The position numbers and the translations under genes are program-made. From CAZPZR01 sp964591105 (GTDB lineage Bacteria > Bacillota > Clostridia > Lachnospirales > Lachnospiraceae), in NCBI GenBank assembly GCA_964591105.1, contig CAZPZR010000028.1, positions 1 through 22,714 of the forward strand: a DNA stretch of 22,714 nt. Reading direction: 5' to 3'. This document shows, in pieces, positions 15,068 to 22,714 of this stretch (the stretch's first letter is position 1; each line of letters begins with the position of its first letter). The notes below the pieces were generated by a model. It was not told the DNA's origin. It did not search any database and saw only the letters and a list, made by a program, of their open reading frames with translations.

Positions 15068-15953
15068 TTTTAAAGATTTACAGAAGAAAAAAGTATGTGA
15101 GATTGAAAATATTTTGCAGCAGTATTTGCCAAAGCAAAAGGGATATCAGGCTATTATCATGGAAGCAATGGCTTACAGTCTGCTTGCAGGTGGGAAGAGA
15201 CTTCGTCCAATGTTGATGAGAGAAACCTTTGATTTATTTGGTGGAACATCGAAGGCGATTGAACCATTTATGGCGGCAATCGAGATGATCCATACGTACT
15301 CACTGGTACATGATGATCTTCCGGCTATGGATAATGATGAATATCGAAGAGGACGTAAGACAACACATGTGGTTTACGGAGAAGATATGGGAATCCTTGC
15401 GGGGGATGCACTTTTGAATTATGCGTTCGAAACAGCGGTTCAGGCATTTGTGCTGGAGCCGGAAGAAGCGCTTACAATTGGAAGAGCCTTGAAGGTTTTG
15501 GGAGAAAAAGCTGGAATCTATGGCATGATTGGTGGACAGGTAATTGATGTTAAAGAAAGCGGTCATGCAGTAACGAAAGAAATTTTGGATAAGATTCATG
15601 AACTGAAAACAGCAGCATTGATTGAATCATCTATGATGATTGGCGCAATCCTTGGCGGTGCATCAGAAGAAAATGTAAAAGATGTAGAGCAGATTGCAAA
15701 AAAGGTAGGGATTGCATTCCAGATTCAGGATGATATTCTGGATGTAACAAGTACCGAAGAAGTGCTTGGGAAACCAGTACATAGTGATGAGAAAAATGAG
15801 AAAACAACCTATGTGACACTGTTTGGGGTAGAAAAGGCTTCCCAGATGGTAGAAGAAATGTCTGAAAGTGCGATTAGTCTTCTGCACAAACTTCCGGGGA
15901 CGAATGAATATCTGGAAGAATTACTTGTGCAGCTGATTCACAGGGACAGATAG
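15051..15953 (+). CDS. ispA: Polyprenyl (farnesyl/geranylgeranyl) diphosphate synthase
   Basis: A 300-residue trans-prenyltransferase that condenses isopentenyl with allylic diphosphates to make short-chain isoprenoid precursors. The first aspartate-rich motif is HDDLPAMDND (residues ~86-95), with GGKRLRPML before it; the second is QIQDDILDVT (~225-234). Other marks are GGQVIDV and the C-terminal HRDR. The ATG at 15051 follows AAGGAG with six-base spacing inside xseB. Product length (C15 or C20) cannot be set from sequence alone, but the two-residue insertion in the first motif (DDxxxxD) is typical of bacterial type II FPP/GGPP enzymes. It lies next to dxs, the entry step of the same pathway. 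Confidence 0.93.
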   Translation: MSLNHNFKDLQKKKVCEIENILQQYLPKQKGYQAIIMEAMAYSLLAGGKRLRPMLMRETFDLFGGTSKAIEPFMAAIEMIHTYSLVHDDLPAMDNDEYRRGRKTTHVVYGEDMGILAGDALLNYAFETAVQAFVLEPEEALTIGRALKVLGEKAGIYGMIGGQVIDVKESGHAVTKEILDKIHELKTAALIESSMMIGAILGGASEENVKDVEQIAKKVGIAFQIQDDILDVTSTEEVLGKPVHSDEKNEKTTYVTLFGVEKASQMVEEMSESAISLLHKLPGTNEYLEELLVQLIHRDR

Positions 15954-15965
15954 AGAGGTGCTCGT

Positions 15966-17828
15966 ATGTTAGAGCGTATACAAAAGGAAAATGATATAAA
16001 ACAACTGAATGAGGAAGAATTAGTAGTCCTTGCAGATGAGATTCGTCAGTTTCTAATTGAGAAAGTAAGTAAAACAGGCGGACACTTAGCTTCAAACCTT
16101 GGTGTTGTGGAACTCACGATGGCGATGCATCTGGTGTTTGACCTTCCAAAGGATAAGATTATCTGGGATGTAGGACATCAGTCTTATGCACATAAAATTT
16201 TGACAGGACGCAGAGAGGGGTTTGACACGCTGAGAACCTACGGGGGAATGAGCGGATTTCCAAAACGAAAAGAAAGCCCATGTGATGCGTTTGATACCGG
16301 ACACAGTTCTACTTCAATCTCAGCAGGACTTGGTTATGTAGAAGCCAGAGATATGCAGGATGAGGATTATCACGTGATTTCTGTAATTGGTGATGGTTCT
16401 TTGACCGGTGGGATGGCGTATGAAGCATTGAACAATGCCTCTCACTTAAAGAAAAACTTTATCATTGTTCTGAATGACAATCATATGTCTATTTCAGAAA
16501 ATGTAGGTGGAATGTCCAAGTATCTTGCCAGAATTCGAACAGGTGATTTTTACAACGGATTAAAAAAGAGTGTGACGAGTGTACTCCATCAAGTTCCTGG
16601 TATTGGAGACTCAATGATTGAGAAAATCCGCAGAACAAAGAGCAGTATCAAGCAGTTGGTTGTACCGGGAATGTTTTTTGAAGACATGGGAATTACGTAT
16701 CTTGGGCCAATTCAGGGACACGATATTCATGGACTTTGCGACGCATTCCGAGAGGCAACGAAGATTAATGGACCAGTCCTTTTGCATGTGCTGACGAAAA
16801 AAGGAAAAGGCTATGAGCCAGCCGAGAATGAACCTTCGAAATTTCATGGCGTTGCGCCATTTGATATTGCAACAGGAGAAGTGCTCGCAACAAAAGAGAA
16901 AGACACTTATACCGATGTATTTGGAAAAGTAATGTGTGATGAAGCATCTAGAAATGAGAAGATTGCGGCTATTACGGCAGCAATGGCAGACGGAACTGGT
17001 TTAGCGAAATTCCGTAAGCTGTATCCAAAACAATTTTTTGATGTAGGAATCGCAGAGGCACATGCGGTTACATTTGCAGCAGGACTTGCGGCAGGTGGTG
17101 TAAAACCAGTGTTTGCAGTATATTCTTCTTTTTTACAGCGTGCATATGATCAGATTATTCATGATGTAGCACTGCAGAATTTACCAGTTGTATTTGCGAT
17201 TGACCGCGCTGGCTTAGTAGGAAGCGATGGTGAAACACATCAGGGAGTATTTGATCTATCATTCTTGAGTCACATTCCGAATATGACGGTTATGACGCCA
17301 AAACACAAATGGGAGCTTGCAGATATGGTTCGTTTTGCGTTACAATTTGAGGGACCGATTGCAGTGCGTTACCCTAGAGGAACGGCGTATGACGGATTCG
17401 AAGAATGCAGAGAGCCAATCGTTTACGGCAAAAGCGAGATGATTTACGAAGAGAAAGAAATCGCGCTGCTCAGCGTTGGACATATGTTTGAAGAAACTGT
17501 GAAAGTTTATGAAAACTTGAAAAATGAGGGATATTCTTGCAGTCTTGTAAATGCCAGATTTGTAAAACCTGTGGATGGAGAGATGATAGAACGTCTTGCA
17601 AAGAATCATAAATTGATTGCTGTCATTGAAGAAAATGTTCAGACAGGTGGTTTTGGGGAACATGTATTAGAATATGTATCCAGAAAACATTTGGATGTAA
17701 GAGTTGTTCCGATGGCACTTCCTGATTATTATGTGGAACATGGGAATGTGAATGTACTTCGAAAAGAAACAATGACAGATAGTCAGTCACTGACACAGCG
17801 TGTGGTACGCGCATATAAGGAGTTATAG
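15966..17828 (+). CDS. dxs: 1-deoxy-D-xylulose-5-phosphate synthase
   Basis: A 620-residue thiamine-diphosphate enzyme condensing pyruvate with glyceraldehyde 3-phosphate, first step of the MEP isoprenoid pathway; the product also feeds thiamine and pyridoxal synthesis. Domain I carries GGHLASNLGVVELT (catalytic His 40), HQSYAHKILTGR (~71-82) and the ThDP motif GDGSLTGGM (142-150) to LNDNHMSIS (N170, N172). The pyrimidine domain has DVGIAEAHAVTFAAGLA with the catalytic Glu, and DRAGLVGSDGETHQGVFDLS. The C-terminal transketolase domain ends normally. GAGGTG lies just upstream of the ATG. It follows ispA by 12 bases. Confidence 0.97.
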   Translation: MLERIQKENDIKQLNEEELVVLADEIRQFLIEKVSKTGGHLASNLGVVELTMAMHLVFDLPKDKIIWDVGHQSYAHKILTGRREGFDTLRTYGGMSGFPKRKESPCDAFDTGHSSTSISAGLGYVEARDMQDEDYHVISVIGDGSLTGGMAYEALNNASHLKKNFIIVLNDNHMSISENVGGMSKYLARIRTGDFYNGLKKSVTSVLHQVPGIGDSMIEKIRRTKSSIKQLVVPGMFFEDMGITYLGPIQGHDIHGLCDAFREATKINGPVLLHVLTKKGKGYEPAENEPSKFHGVAPFDIATGEVLATKEKDTYTDVFGKVMCDEASRNEKIAAITAAMADGTGLAKFRKLYPKQFFDVGIAEAHAVTFAAGLAAGGVKPVFAVYSSFLQRAYDQIIHDVALQNLPVVFAIDRAGLVGSDGETHQGVFDLSFLSHIPNMTVMTPKHKWELADMVRFALQFEGPIAVRYPRGTAYDGFEECREPIVYGKSEMIYEEKEIALLSVGHMFEETVKVYENLKNEGYSCSLVNARFVKPVDGEMIERLAKNHKLIAVIEENVQTGGFGEHVLEYVSRKHLDVRVVPMALPDYYVEHGNVNVLRKETMTDSQSLTQRVVRAYKEL

Positions 17829-17831
17829 AGA

Positions 17832-18641
17832 ATGAAAGAACGTTTGGATATATTGTTAGTAAAACGAAATCTTGCTGCGTCCAGAGAGAAGGCCAAGGCA
17901 ATTATCATGTCAGGAAACGTATATGTGGAAGGACAGAAAGAAGATAAACCGGGTATGACATTCTCAGACGAATCTCAGATTGAAGTTCGTGGGAATACAC
18001 TTCCATATGTGAGTCGTGGTGGATTAAAACTGGAAAAAGCAATGAAGAATTTCGCTGTTAGCGTAGAAGGAAAAGTGTGTACAGACGTAGGATCTTCTAC
18101 AGGAGGATTTACAGATTGTATGCTTCAAAATGGCGCAGTGAAAGTATTTGCAATTGATGTAGGAAGAGGGCAATTAGACTGGAAACTGAGACAGGATGAG
18201 CGTGTGGTGTGTATGGAAAAGACAAACATCCGTTATGTAACACCAGAAGATCTTGGAGAACCCGTAGATTTTTCTTCTATCGATGTTTCCTTTATCTCAT
18301 TGACAAAGGTATTAGGTCCAATTCATGCATATCTTCGCGAGGGTGGAGAAATTGTTGCATTGATCAAACCTCAATTTGAAGCAGGAAGAGAAAAAGTTGG
18401 GAAAAAAGGTGTGGTACGTGAAAAAAGCACGCATTTAGAAGTTATTCACAAAGTCATTGACTTTGCACGTTCTATTGGATTTCATGTATTGGATCTGGAA
18501 TTTTCTCCAATTAAGGGACCAGAAGGAAATATTGAATACTTAGTACATTTGAAAAAATGTGATGGACAAGGTGACCTTGCAGAAAAGGTTGAAGTAGAGA
18601 CAACAGTAGAGAATGCTTTTGAATCATTGGCAAAGGCATAA
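17832..18641 (+). CDS. tlyA: TlyA-family rRNA 2'-O-methyltransferase (S4 + FtsJ domains)
   Basis: A 269-residue protein with an N-terminal S4 RNA-binding domain (ERLDILLVKRNLAASREKAK, residues 3-22) and a Rossmann methyltransferase domain. The linker YVSRGGLKLEKA (59-70) and the SAM-binding loop DVGSSTGGFTDCM (85-97) are diagnostic, followed by VFAIDVGRGQLDWKLR, LIKPQFE (178-183) and GNIEYLVHL near the end. Mycobacterial TlyA methylates 16S and 23S rRNA cytidines; clostridial and Bacillus YqxC homologues sit in the same operon position but are less studied. AAGGAG is eight bases before the ATG. The hemolysin name used in databases is probably misleading. Confidence 0.93.
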   Translation: MKERLDILLVKRNLAASREKAKAIIMSGNVYVEGQKEDKPGMTFSDESQIEVRGNTLPYVSRGGLKLEKAMKNFAVSVEGKVCTDVGSSTGGFTDCMLQNGAVKVFAIDVGRGQLDWKLRQDERVVCMEKTNIRYVTPEDLGEPVDFSSIDVSFISLTKVLGPIHAYLREGGEIVALIKPQFEAGREKVGKKGVVREKSTHLEVIHKVIDFARSIGFHVLDLEFSPIKGPEGNIEYLVHLKKCDGQGDLAEKVEVETTVENAFESLAKA

Positions 18642-18660
18642 TAGGACATGGTGAAGAACG

Positions 18661-19494
18661 ATGAATCGATTTTTTGTTGTAACAAATGATGGAAAAGACA
18701 AAGATCATAGTGTTACAAATCAATTGAAGGAACTTTTGGTTGCTGCGGGAAAAGAATGTATTCTGTGTGAGAAAGACGAAAGAAAGAAAATCCGAAGAGA
18801 GAAAATTCCAACAGGAATAGATTGCGTAATCGTTATCGGCGGAGACGGAAGTCTGATTGAAGTGGCGCGAGTATTCTACGGAAAAAACGTTCCGATATTA
18901 GGAGTAAATATGGGAACACTTGGATATTTGACAGAAGTCGAAGTTTCACACTTGCAGGAAGCGATAGATAAGATTGCAGCGAATGATTATGAAATGGAAG
19001 ACCGAATGATGTTGGAAGGAAGATTTCCAGATGGAACCAGCGATGTAGCATTGAATGACATCGTTGTTTCCAGAAAAGGAGAACTTCGTGTTATTCATTT
19101 TAATCTGTTTGTAAATGGAGAATTATTAAATTCTTACAAGGCAGATGGTGTGATTATATCGACACCGACGGGATCCACAGCATATAACCTTTCGGCGGGC
19201 GGGCCAATCGTGGAACCGACAGCTTCGCTGGTTGTAATCACCCCAATATGTTCCCATGCGTTGAATACCAGCAGCGTGGTGCTGTCGGCAGACGATGAAA
19301 TTGTGATTGAAATCGATCAAGGAAGAAATGGAACAATAGAAGAAGTATTTGTGGCATTTGATGGTACAGATCCGGTGACACTTGTAACTGGTGACACTGT
19401 AACAATCCGGAAATCTGATGCAGCCACTAAGATTATGAAATTAAGTAAAGTAAGCTTTTTGGAAATCTTACGCAGAAAGATGAAAGGAAACTAG
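18661..19494 (+). CDS. nadK: NAD kinase (NAD+/polyphosphate kinase)
   Basis: A 277-residue enzyme phosphorylating NAD+ to NADP+. Signature motifs are VIGGDGSLIEVAR (GGDG at 60-63), ILGVNMGTLGYLTEV (~79-93) and DGVIISTPTGSTAYNLSAGGPIV (~161 onward; conserved NE/D motif also seen as LNDIVVSRKG). The ribosome site is only moderate (GGTGAAG). It sits 19 bp after tlyA in the conserved tlyA-nadK-argR-recN order. Confidence 0.96.
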   Translation: MNRFFVVTNDGKDKDHSVTNQLKELLVAAGKECILCEKDERKKIRREKIPTGIDCVIVIGGDGSLIEVARVFYGKNVPILGVNMGTLGYLTEVEVSHLQEAIDKIAANDYEMEDRMMLEGRFPDGTSDVALNDIVVSRKGELRVIHFNLFVNGELLNSYKADGVIISTPTGSTAYNLSAGGPIVEPTASLVVITPICSHALNTSSVVLSADDEIVIEIDQGRNGTIEEVFVAFDGTDPVTLVTGDTVTIRKSDAATKIMKLSKVSFLEILRRKMKGN

Positions 19495-19498
19495 AACC

Positions 19499-19948
19499 AT
19501 GAAAGTAAACAGACATGCGAAAATTATTGAACTGATCAATCAGTATCAGATTGAAACGCAAGAAGAATTGGCCTCTCGTTTAAATGCGGAGGGATTTAAG
19601 GTGACACAGGCAACAGTATCTAGAGATATCCGTGACCTGAAGCTCACAAAGATTCCTGCGGAAGAAGGAAGACAGCGTTATGCATTGCATCAGCATAACG
19701 GAAACTCTATGAGTGATAAATACATCCGAGTACTTCGAGACGGATTCCTTTCCATGGACATGGCACAGAACATTCTTGTGATTAAGACAGGAGTAGGAAT
19801 GGCAAATGCAGTGTGTGTGGCATTAGATGCGATGCACTGGAGCGAAATTGTCGGAAGTATTGCTGGGGATGATACAATTATGTGTGCAATCCGAAGCAAA
19901 GAAGATACAATAGCGGTTATGGATAAAATCAGCAAAATTGTCTTGTAA
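19499..19948 (+). CDS. argR: Arginine repressor ArgR/AhrC
   Basis: A 149-residue regulator that in related bacteria hexamerises on binding arginine and represses arginine biosynthesis while activating catabolism. The N-terminal winged HTH includes TQEELASRLNAEGFKVTQAT then VSRDIRDLKLTK with the conserved Ser41-Arg42. The C-terminal arginine-binding domain has VIKTGVGMANAV and the motif GSIAGDDTIMC. The ATG lies 4 bp after nadK; the ribosome site (AAAGGA) is inside the end of nadK. No convincing ARG box was seen in the window. Confidence 0.95.
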   Translation: MKVNRHAKIIELINQYQIETQEELASRLNAEGFKVTQATVSRDIRDLKLTKIPAEEGRQRYALHQHNGNSMSDKYIRVLRDGFLSMDMAQNILVIKTGVGMANAVCVALDAMHWSEIVGSIAGDDTIMCAIRSKEDTIAVMDKISKIVL

Positions 19949-19959
19949 CAGGAGGTAAT

Positions 19960-21633
19960 ATGTTACAAAGTTTGCACGTAAAAAATCTTGCATTAATTGA
20001 CGAGATTGAAGTGGAATTTGAAAAAGGTTTAAATATTCTTACAGGAGAAACTGGAGCCGGGAAGTCAATCATTCTGGGCTCCGTGAATCTTGCACTTGGT
20101 GGACGATACACGAAAGATCTGATTCGTCGTGGGGCAGAATATGGATTTGTAGAACTGGTTTTTCAGGTGGAAAATCCAAAGCAGATTGAAAAATTAAATG
20201 AACTGGATGTATTTCCGGAGGATGGACTTGTAGTACTTAGCAGACGTTTGATGGAAAAGAGAAGCGTCAGTAAGATTAATGGGGAAACTGTTACAATGTC
20301 ATTGCTAAAAGCAGTGGCAGAAGTATTGATTGACATTCATGGGCAGCATGAACATCAATCTCTATTATACAAGAAAAATCATCTTGGAATTGTAGATGAA
20401 TTTTCCAGAGAATATATTGCGCAGACTAAACAGTCTGTAAAAGATGCATTTAAAAAATATAAAACTTGTCAAAAAGAGTTGGAAGAAGCTGCAATGGACG
20501 AGGCAGAGAGAGCGAAAGAATTATCGTTCCTTCAGTTTGAAGTGTCAGAAATCCAAAACGCAGATTTGAAAATAGGAGAAGACGAAGACTTAGAAACCTT
20601 GTACCGTCATATGGTTAATGGAAAGAAAATTGCAGAGCATGCGATGGAAGCATATGCATTTACAAGCGAAGATTCCTCCAGTGCCAGTGAGAATCTAAGT
20701 CGTGCAATCCGAGCGCTTTCTGAAATCAGTAACTTAGAAGAAAGAGCCGCAGAGCTTTACAGCCAGTTAGTAGAAGTAGATAGCTTGCTAAATGATTTTA
20801 ACCGAGAACTCTCTGATTACAGTAGTGAATGTGAATATTCAGAAGAAGAGTTATACGAGATAGAAAATCGATTAAATGAAATTAATCACCTAAAAGTGAA
20901 GTATGGTGACAGCATCGAAAAAATTCTTGCTTACTGTGAGAAGCAGGAAGAAAAGATTCAGAAATTGGAAGATTATGAAACATATATCGCGAAGTTAAAG
21001 GCAAATTGCGAACAAGCAGAAAAAGAACTACAAAAACATACGGAAAAACTAACAAAGCAGAGAAAAGAGCAGGCTAAAATTTTAGAAGCACAGATAGCAG
21101 ACGGATTAAAAGAACTGAATTTTGCAGACGTCAAATTTGAAATCAGTTTCGATACATTGAAAGACTATACTGCCGAGGGAATAGATGATGTAGAGTTCAT
21201 GATTTCGCTCAATCCAGGACAGCCAGTCAAACCAATGGGGAATGTTGCGTCAGGTGGTGAGCTTTCTCGAATTATGCTTGCGATAAAGACAGTCATGGCA
21301 GATCGAGACGATATTGAGACTATGATTTTTGACGAAATTGATGTAGGAATCAGTGGTCGTACTGCCCAGAAAGTATCTGAAAAAATGGCTGTGATCGGAA
21401 GAAAACGTCAAGTAATTTGCATTACGCATCTTGCACAGATTGCTGCGATGGCGGATCATCATTATGTAATTGAAAAGCTTGTGGAAGACACGGATACAAA
21501 GACAAGTATTCATCGATTGTCAGAAAAAGAATCTGTCGAAGAACTTGCCAGAATTCTAGGTGGAGCAAAGATTACAGATACTGTACTGCAGAGTGCAGTT
21601 GAAATGAAAGAATTAGCAAAGCAGGCAAAATAA
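19960..21633 (+). CDS. recN: DNA repair protein RecN
   Basis: A 557-residue SMC-like ATPase acting early in double-strand break repair. The N-terminus has LHVKNLALIDEIEVEFEKGL and Walker A GETGAGKS (29-36). The middle is a long coiled coil (~residues 155-380), interrupted near the centre as in other RecN proteins. The C-terminal half-site has the ABC signature ASGGELSRIMLAI (~430-442) and Walker B MIFDEIDVGISG (~455-466), then ICITHLAQIAAMADHHYVIEK. Length is normal. AGGAGGT is close to the ATG (four-base spacing after GGAGG). Last gene of the asp23 operon, followed by a terminator. Confidence 0.96.
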   Translation: MLQSLHVKNLALIDEIEVEFEKGLNILTGETGAGKSIILGSVNLALGGRYTKDLIRRGAEYGFVELVFQVENPKQIEKLNELDVFPEDGLVVLSRRLMEKRSVSKINGETVTMSLLKAVAEVLIDIHGQHEHQSLLYKKNHLGIVDEFSREYIAQTKQSVKDAFKKYKTCQKELEEAAMDEAERAKELSFLQFEVSEIQNADLKIGEDEDLETLYRHMVNGKKIAEHAMEAYAFTSEDSSSASENLSRAIRALSEISNLEERAAELYSQLVEVDSLLNDFNRELSDYSSECEYSEEELYEIENRLNEINHLKVKYGDSIEKILAYCEKQEEKIQKLEDYETYIAKLKANCEQAEKELQKHTEKLTKQRKEQAKILEAQIADGLKELNFADVKFEISFDTLKDYTAEGIDDVEFMISLNPGQPVKPMGNVASGGELSRIMLAIKTVMADRDDIETMIFDEIDVGISGRTAQKVSEKMAVIGRKRQVICITHLAQIAAMADHHYVIEKLVEDTDTKTSIHRLSEKESVEELARILGGAKITDTVLQSAVEMKELAKQAK

Positions 21634-21635
21634 TT

Positions 21636-21664
21636 GTTTGAAAAATAAAAAAACTCACATACTA
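21636..21664 (+). promoter_or_regulatory. Predicted sigma-G (forespore) promoter of spoIVB
   Basis: CATACTA at 21658-21664 is a perfect match to the B. subtilis sigma-G -10 consensus. With a 17-base spacer the -35 region is GTTTG (21636-21640), a 4/5 match to GYATR. Start would fall near 21671, inside the left arm of the recN terminator. spoIVB is known to depend on sigma-F and sigma-G in B. subtilis, so context supports the match. Confidence 0.58.
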
Positions 21665-21698
21665 AGGTAGATATCAGAAATGGTATCTATCTTTTTTT
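21664..21698 (+). terminator. recN terminator, overlapping the spoIVB promoter
   Basis: Arm 21664-21675 (AAGGTAGATATC) pairs with 21682-21693 with two G-U pairs and a six-base loop, followed by T through 21698. An outer stem CTCAC (21654-21658) with GTGAG (21699-21703) can form as well, which would enclose the T-run. Confidence 0.82.
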
Positions 21699-21716
21699 GT
21701 GAGGAAGGAAACAGGA

Positions 21717-22714
21717 ATGAAAAAACACTGGTATCGTAGAATATTAATTATGGTAATGGTATTTACCGTATCTGTGGGTGGAAGTTACTATTATATAGAA
21801 AAGAAGCAAGAAAATATTCAACAGGAAGTGAGCGCAGGGACAAGCGGGAAGAAGATGGTTATTCCCGGTGGAATGGCAGTAGGAATTTATCTAGAAACCG
21901 AGGGGGTTATGGTTCTTGGAACTGGAGAAATAGAAGGTAGCGATGGTATGATGTATGAGCCGGCTGAACATATCGTGAAGGCTGGAGACTATATCATCGA
22001 AATCAATCATGAGAAAGTAGACTCGAAAGAAGAGTTAGTAAAAGCAGTCAAAGAATTACAGTCAGAAGAGGTGGAATTGAAACTCCAGAGAAAAGACGAA
22101 TATATTAATGTGAAGACACAGGCGGTTGCGTGCAACTCGAAAGAATACAAACTGGGAATCTGGGTGCGAGACAATGCGCAAGGGTTGGGAACAATTACTT
22201 ATTTGGATGGAGAAAGCACATTTGGCGCACTCGGACATGGAATTCACGATGTGGATACGAATGAACTTTTGAAAATATCTGGTGGTTCATTGTATCTTAC
22301 AAGTATCAAAAATATTCAAAAAGGAAATTCTGGAATTCCGGGTGGAATCGAAGGAATTATTGTATATAACAATTACAATGTGTTAGGTACGATACAGAAA
22401 AATACGGAGACAGGTATTTATGGAACGATAGACCGTATAAATGCACTATTTACAGAACAGACGCCGGTAGAAGTGGCGAGCATCGACGAGGTAGAGAAAG
22501 GCCCAGCGACAATTCGTTGTGCGGTGGAAGGAAAAGTGAAAGAATACCAAATTGAAATTACGAAGGTAGATCGACATCCACGCGAGGTCAATAAGGGACT
22601 GCAGGTGAAGGTGACAGATGAGGAATTGCTGAAAGTGACCGGAGGGATTGTGCAGGGGATGAGTGGTTCGCCCATTTTGCAAGATGGGAAGCTGATCGGT
22701 GCGGTGACGCATGT
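21717..22714 (+). CDS. spoIVB: SpoIVB serine peptidase (S55), 5' part; runs off the window
   Basis: The first 332 residues are visible with no stop before the right edge; usual length is ~400-430. SpoIVB is secreted from the forespore and cleaves SpoIVFA, which releases SpoIVFB to process pro-sigma-K in the mother cell. Residues ~8-26 form an N-terminal membrane segment. A PDZ domain spans ~50-135 (VIPGGMAVGIYLETEGVMVL, then IVKAGDYIIEINHEKV). The peptidase domain has the catalytic His in ALGHGIHD (H174) and the serine motif VQGMSGSPI (S316 by analogy with GDSGG), then LIGAVTH at the edge. AGGAAGG lies eight bases before the ATG. It follows recN as in other Firmicutes, where spo0A normally comes next. 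Confidence 0.95.
   Translation, partial: MKKHWYRRILIMVMVFTVSVGGSYYYIEKKQENIQQEVSAGTSGKKMVIPGGMAVGIYLETEGVMVLGTGEIEGSDGMMYEPAEHIVKAGDYIIEINHEKVDSKEELVKAVKELQSEEVELKLQRKDEYINVKTQAVACNSKEYKLGIWVRDNAQGLGTITYLDGESTFGALGHGIHDVDTNELLKISGGSLYLTSIKNIQKGNSGIPGGIEGIIVYNNYNVLGTIQKNTETGIYGTIDRINALFTEQTPVEVASIDEVEKGPATIRCAVEGKVKEYQIEITKVDRHPREVNKGLQVKVTDEELLKVTGGIVQGMSGSPILQDGKLIGAVTH

Noticed and set aside
1..22714. tRNA, rRNA, CRISPR arrays and riboswitches
   Set aside because: No cloverleaf, rRNA-like segment, regular repeat-spacer pattern or recognisable riboswitch leader was found; all long stretches are coding and the gaps are short.

Overview
This 22.7 kb window looks like chromosome from a low-G+C, endospore-forming clostridium, most likely a Lachnospiraceae gut bacterium. 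The evidence is AT-rich DNA, strong AGGAGG-type ribosome sites, occasional TTG/GTG starts, a complete spoIIIA operon, the conserved nusB-xseA-xseB-ispA-dxs-tlyA-nadK-argR-recN-spoIVB order, and a very large YD-repeat wall-protein relic with a Lachnospiraceae-type signal peptide. The genus cannot be fixed from the sequence alone.

Layout. (1) 1-878: 3' part of pnp (PNPase, KH and S1 domains) and its terminator. (2) 892-3240: an accessory stretch with a leftward HTH regulator, a rightward membrane-anchored Ser/Thr-kinase-like protein, and a zinc-ribbon membrane protein with a DUF4352-like outer domain. The regulator and kinase appear to use face-to-face promoters whose -10 boxes overlap. (3) 3394-6198: a decayed accessory locus. 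The N-terminal piece of a secreted RHS/YD-repeat protein, a stop, and a long YD-repeat segment are joined at their 3' end to the C-terminal remnant of a TraX-family membrane protein, which implies at least one large deletion. (4) 6218-11090: a sigma-E-type promoter and spoIIIAA-AH, eight tightly packed genes for the mother-cell side of the forespore feeding/secretion channel. SpoIIIAF is unusually short. (5) 11070-12745: prfC (release factor 3) with its own promoter, which begins inside the spoIIIAH terminator. (6) 12758-21698: a long housekeeping operon from asp23 to recN, closed by a terminator. (7) 21636-22714: a sigma-G-type promoter embedded in the recN terminator, and the 5' part of spoIVB, which runs off the window edge.

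How the genes fit together. The spoIIIA operon and spoIVB are sporulation-stage genes: the SpoIIIA complex supports the engulfed forespore and forespore SpoIVB signals back to activate sigma-K. Between them lie constitutive genes for translation and transcription (prfC, nusB, tlyA), DNA repair (xseAB, recN), isoprenoid supply (dxs, ispA), NADP synthesis (nadK) and arginine control (argR). The 0.9-6.1 kb segment is the variable part and holds the most unusual features. I did not find a clearly new defence or mobile system. The best candidates for novelty are the HTH/kinase/zinc-ribbon signalling cassette and the RHS-TraX deletion scar.
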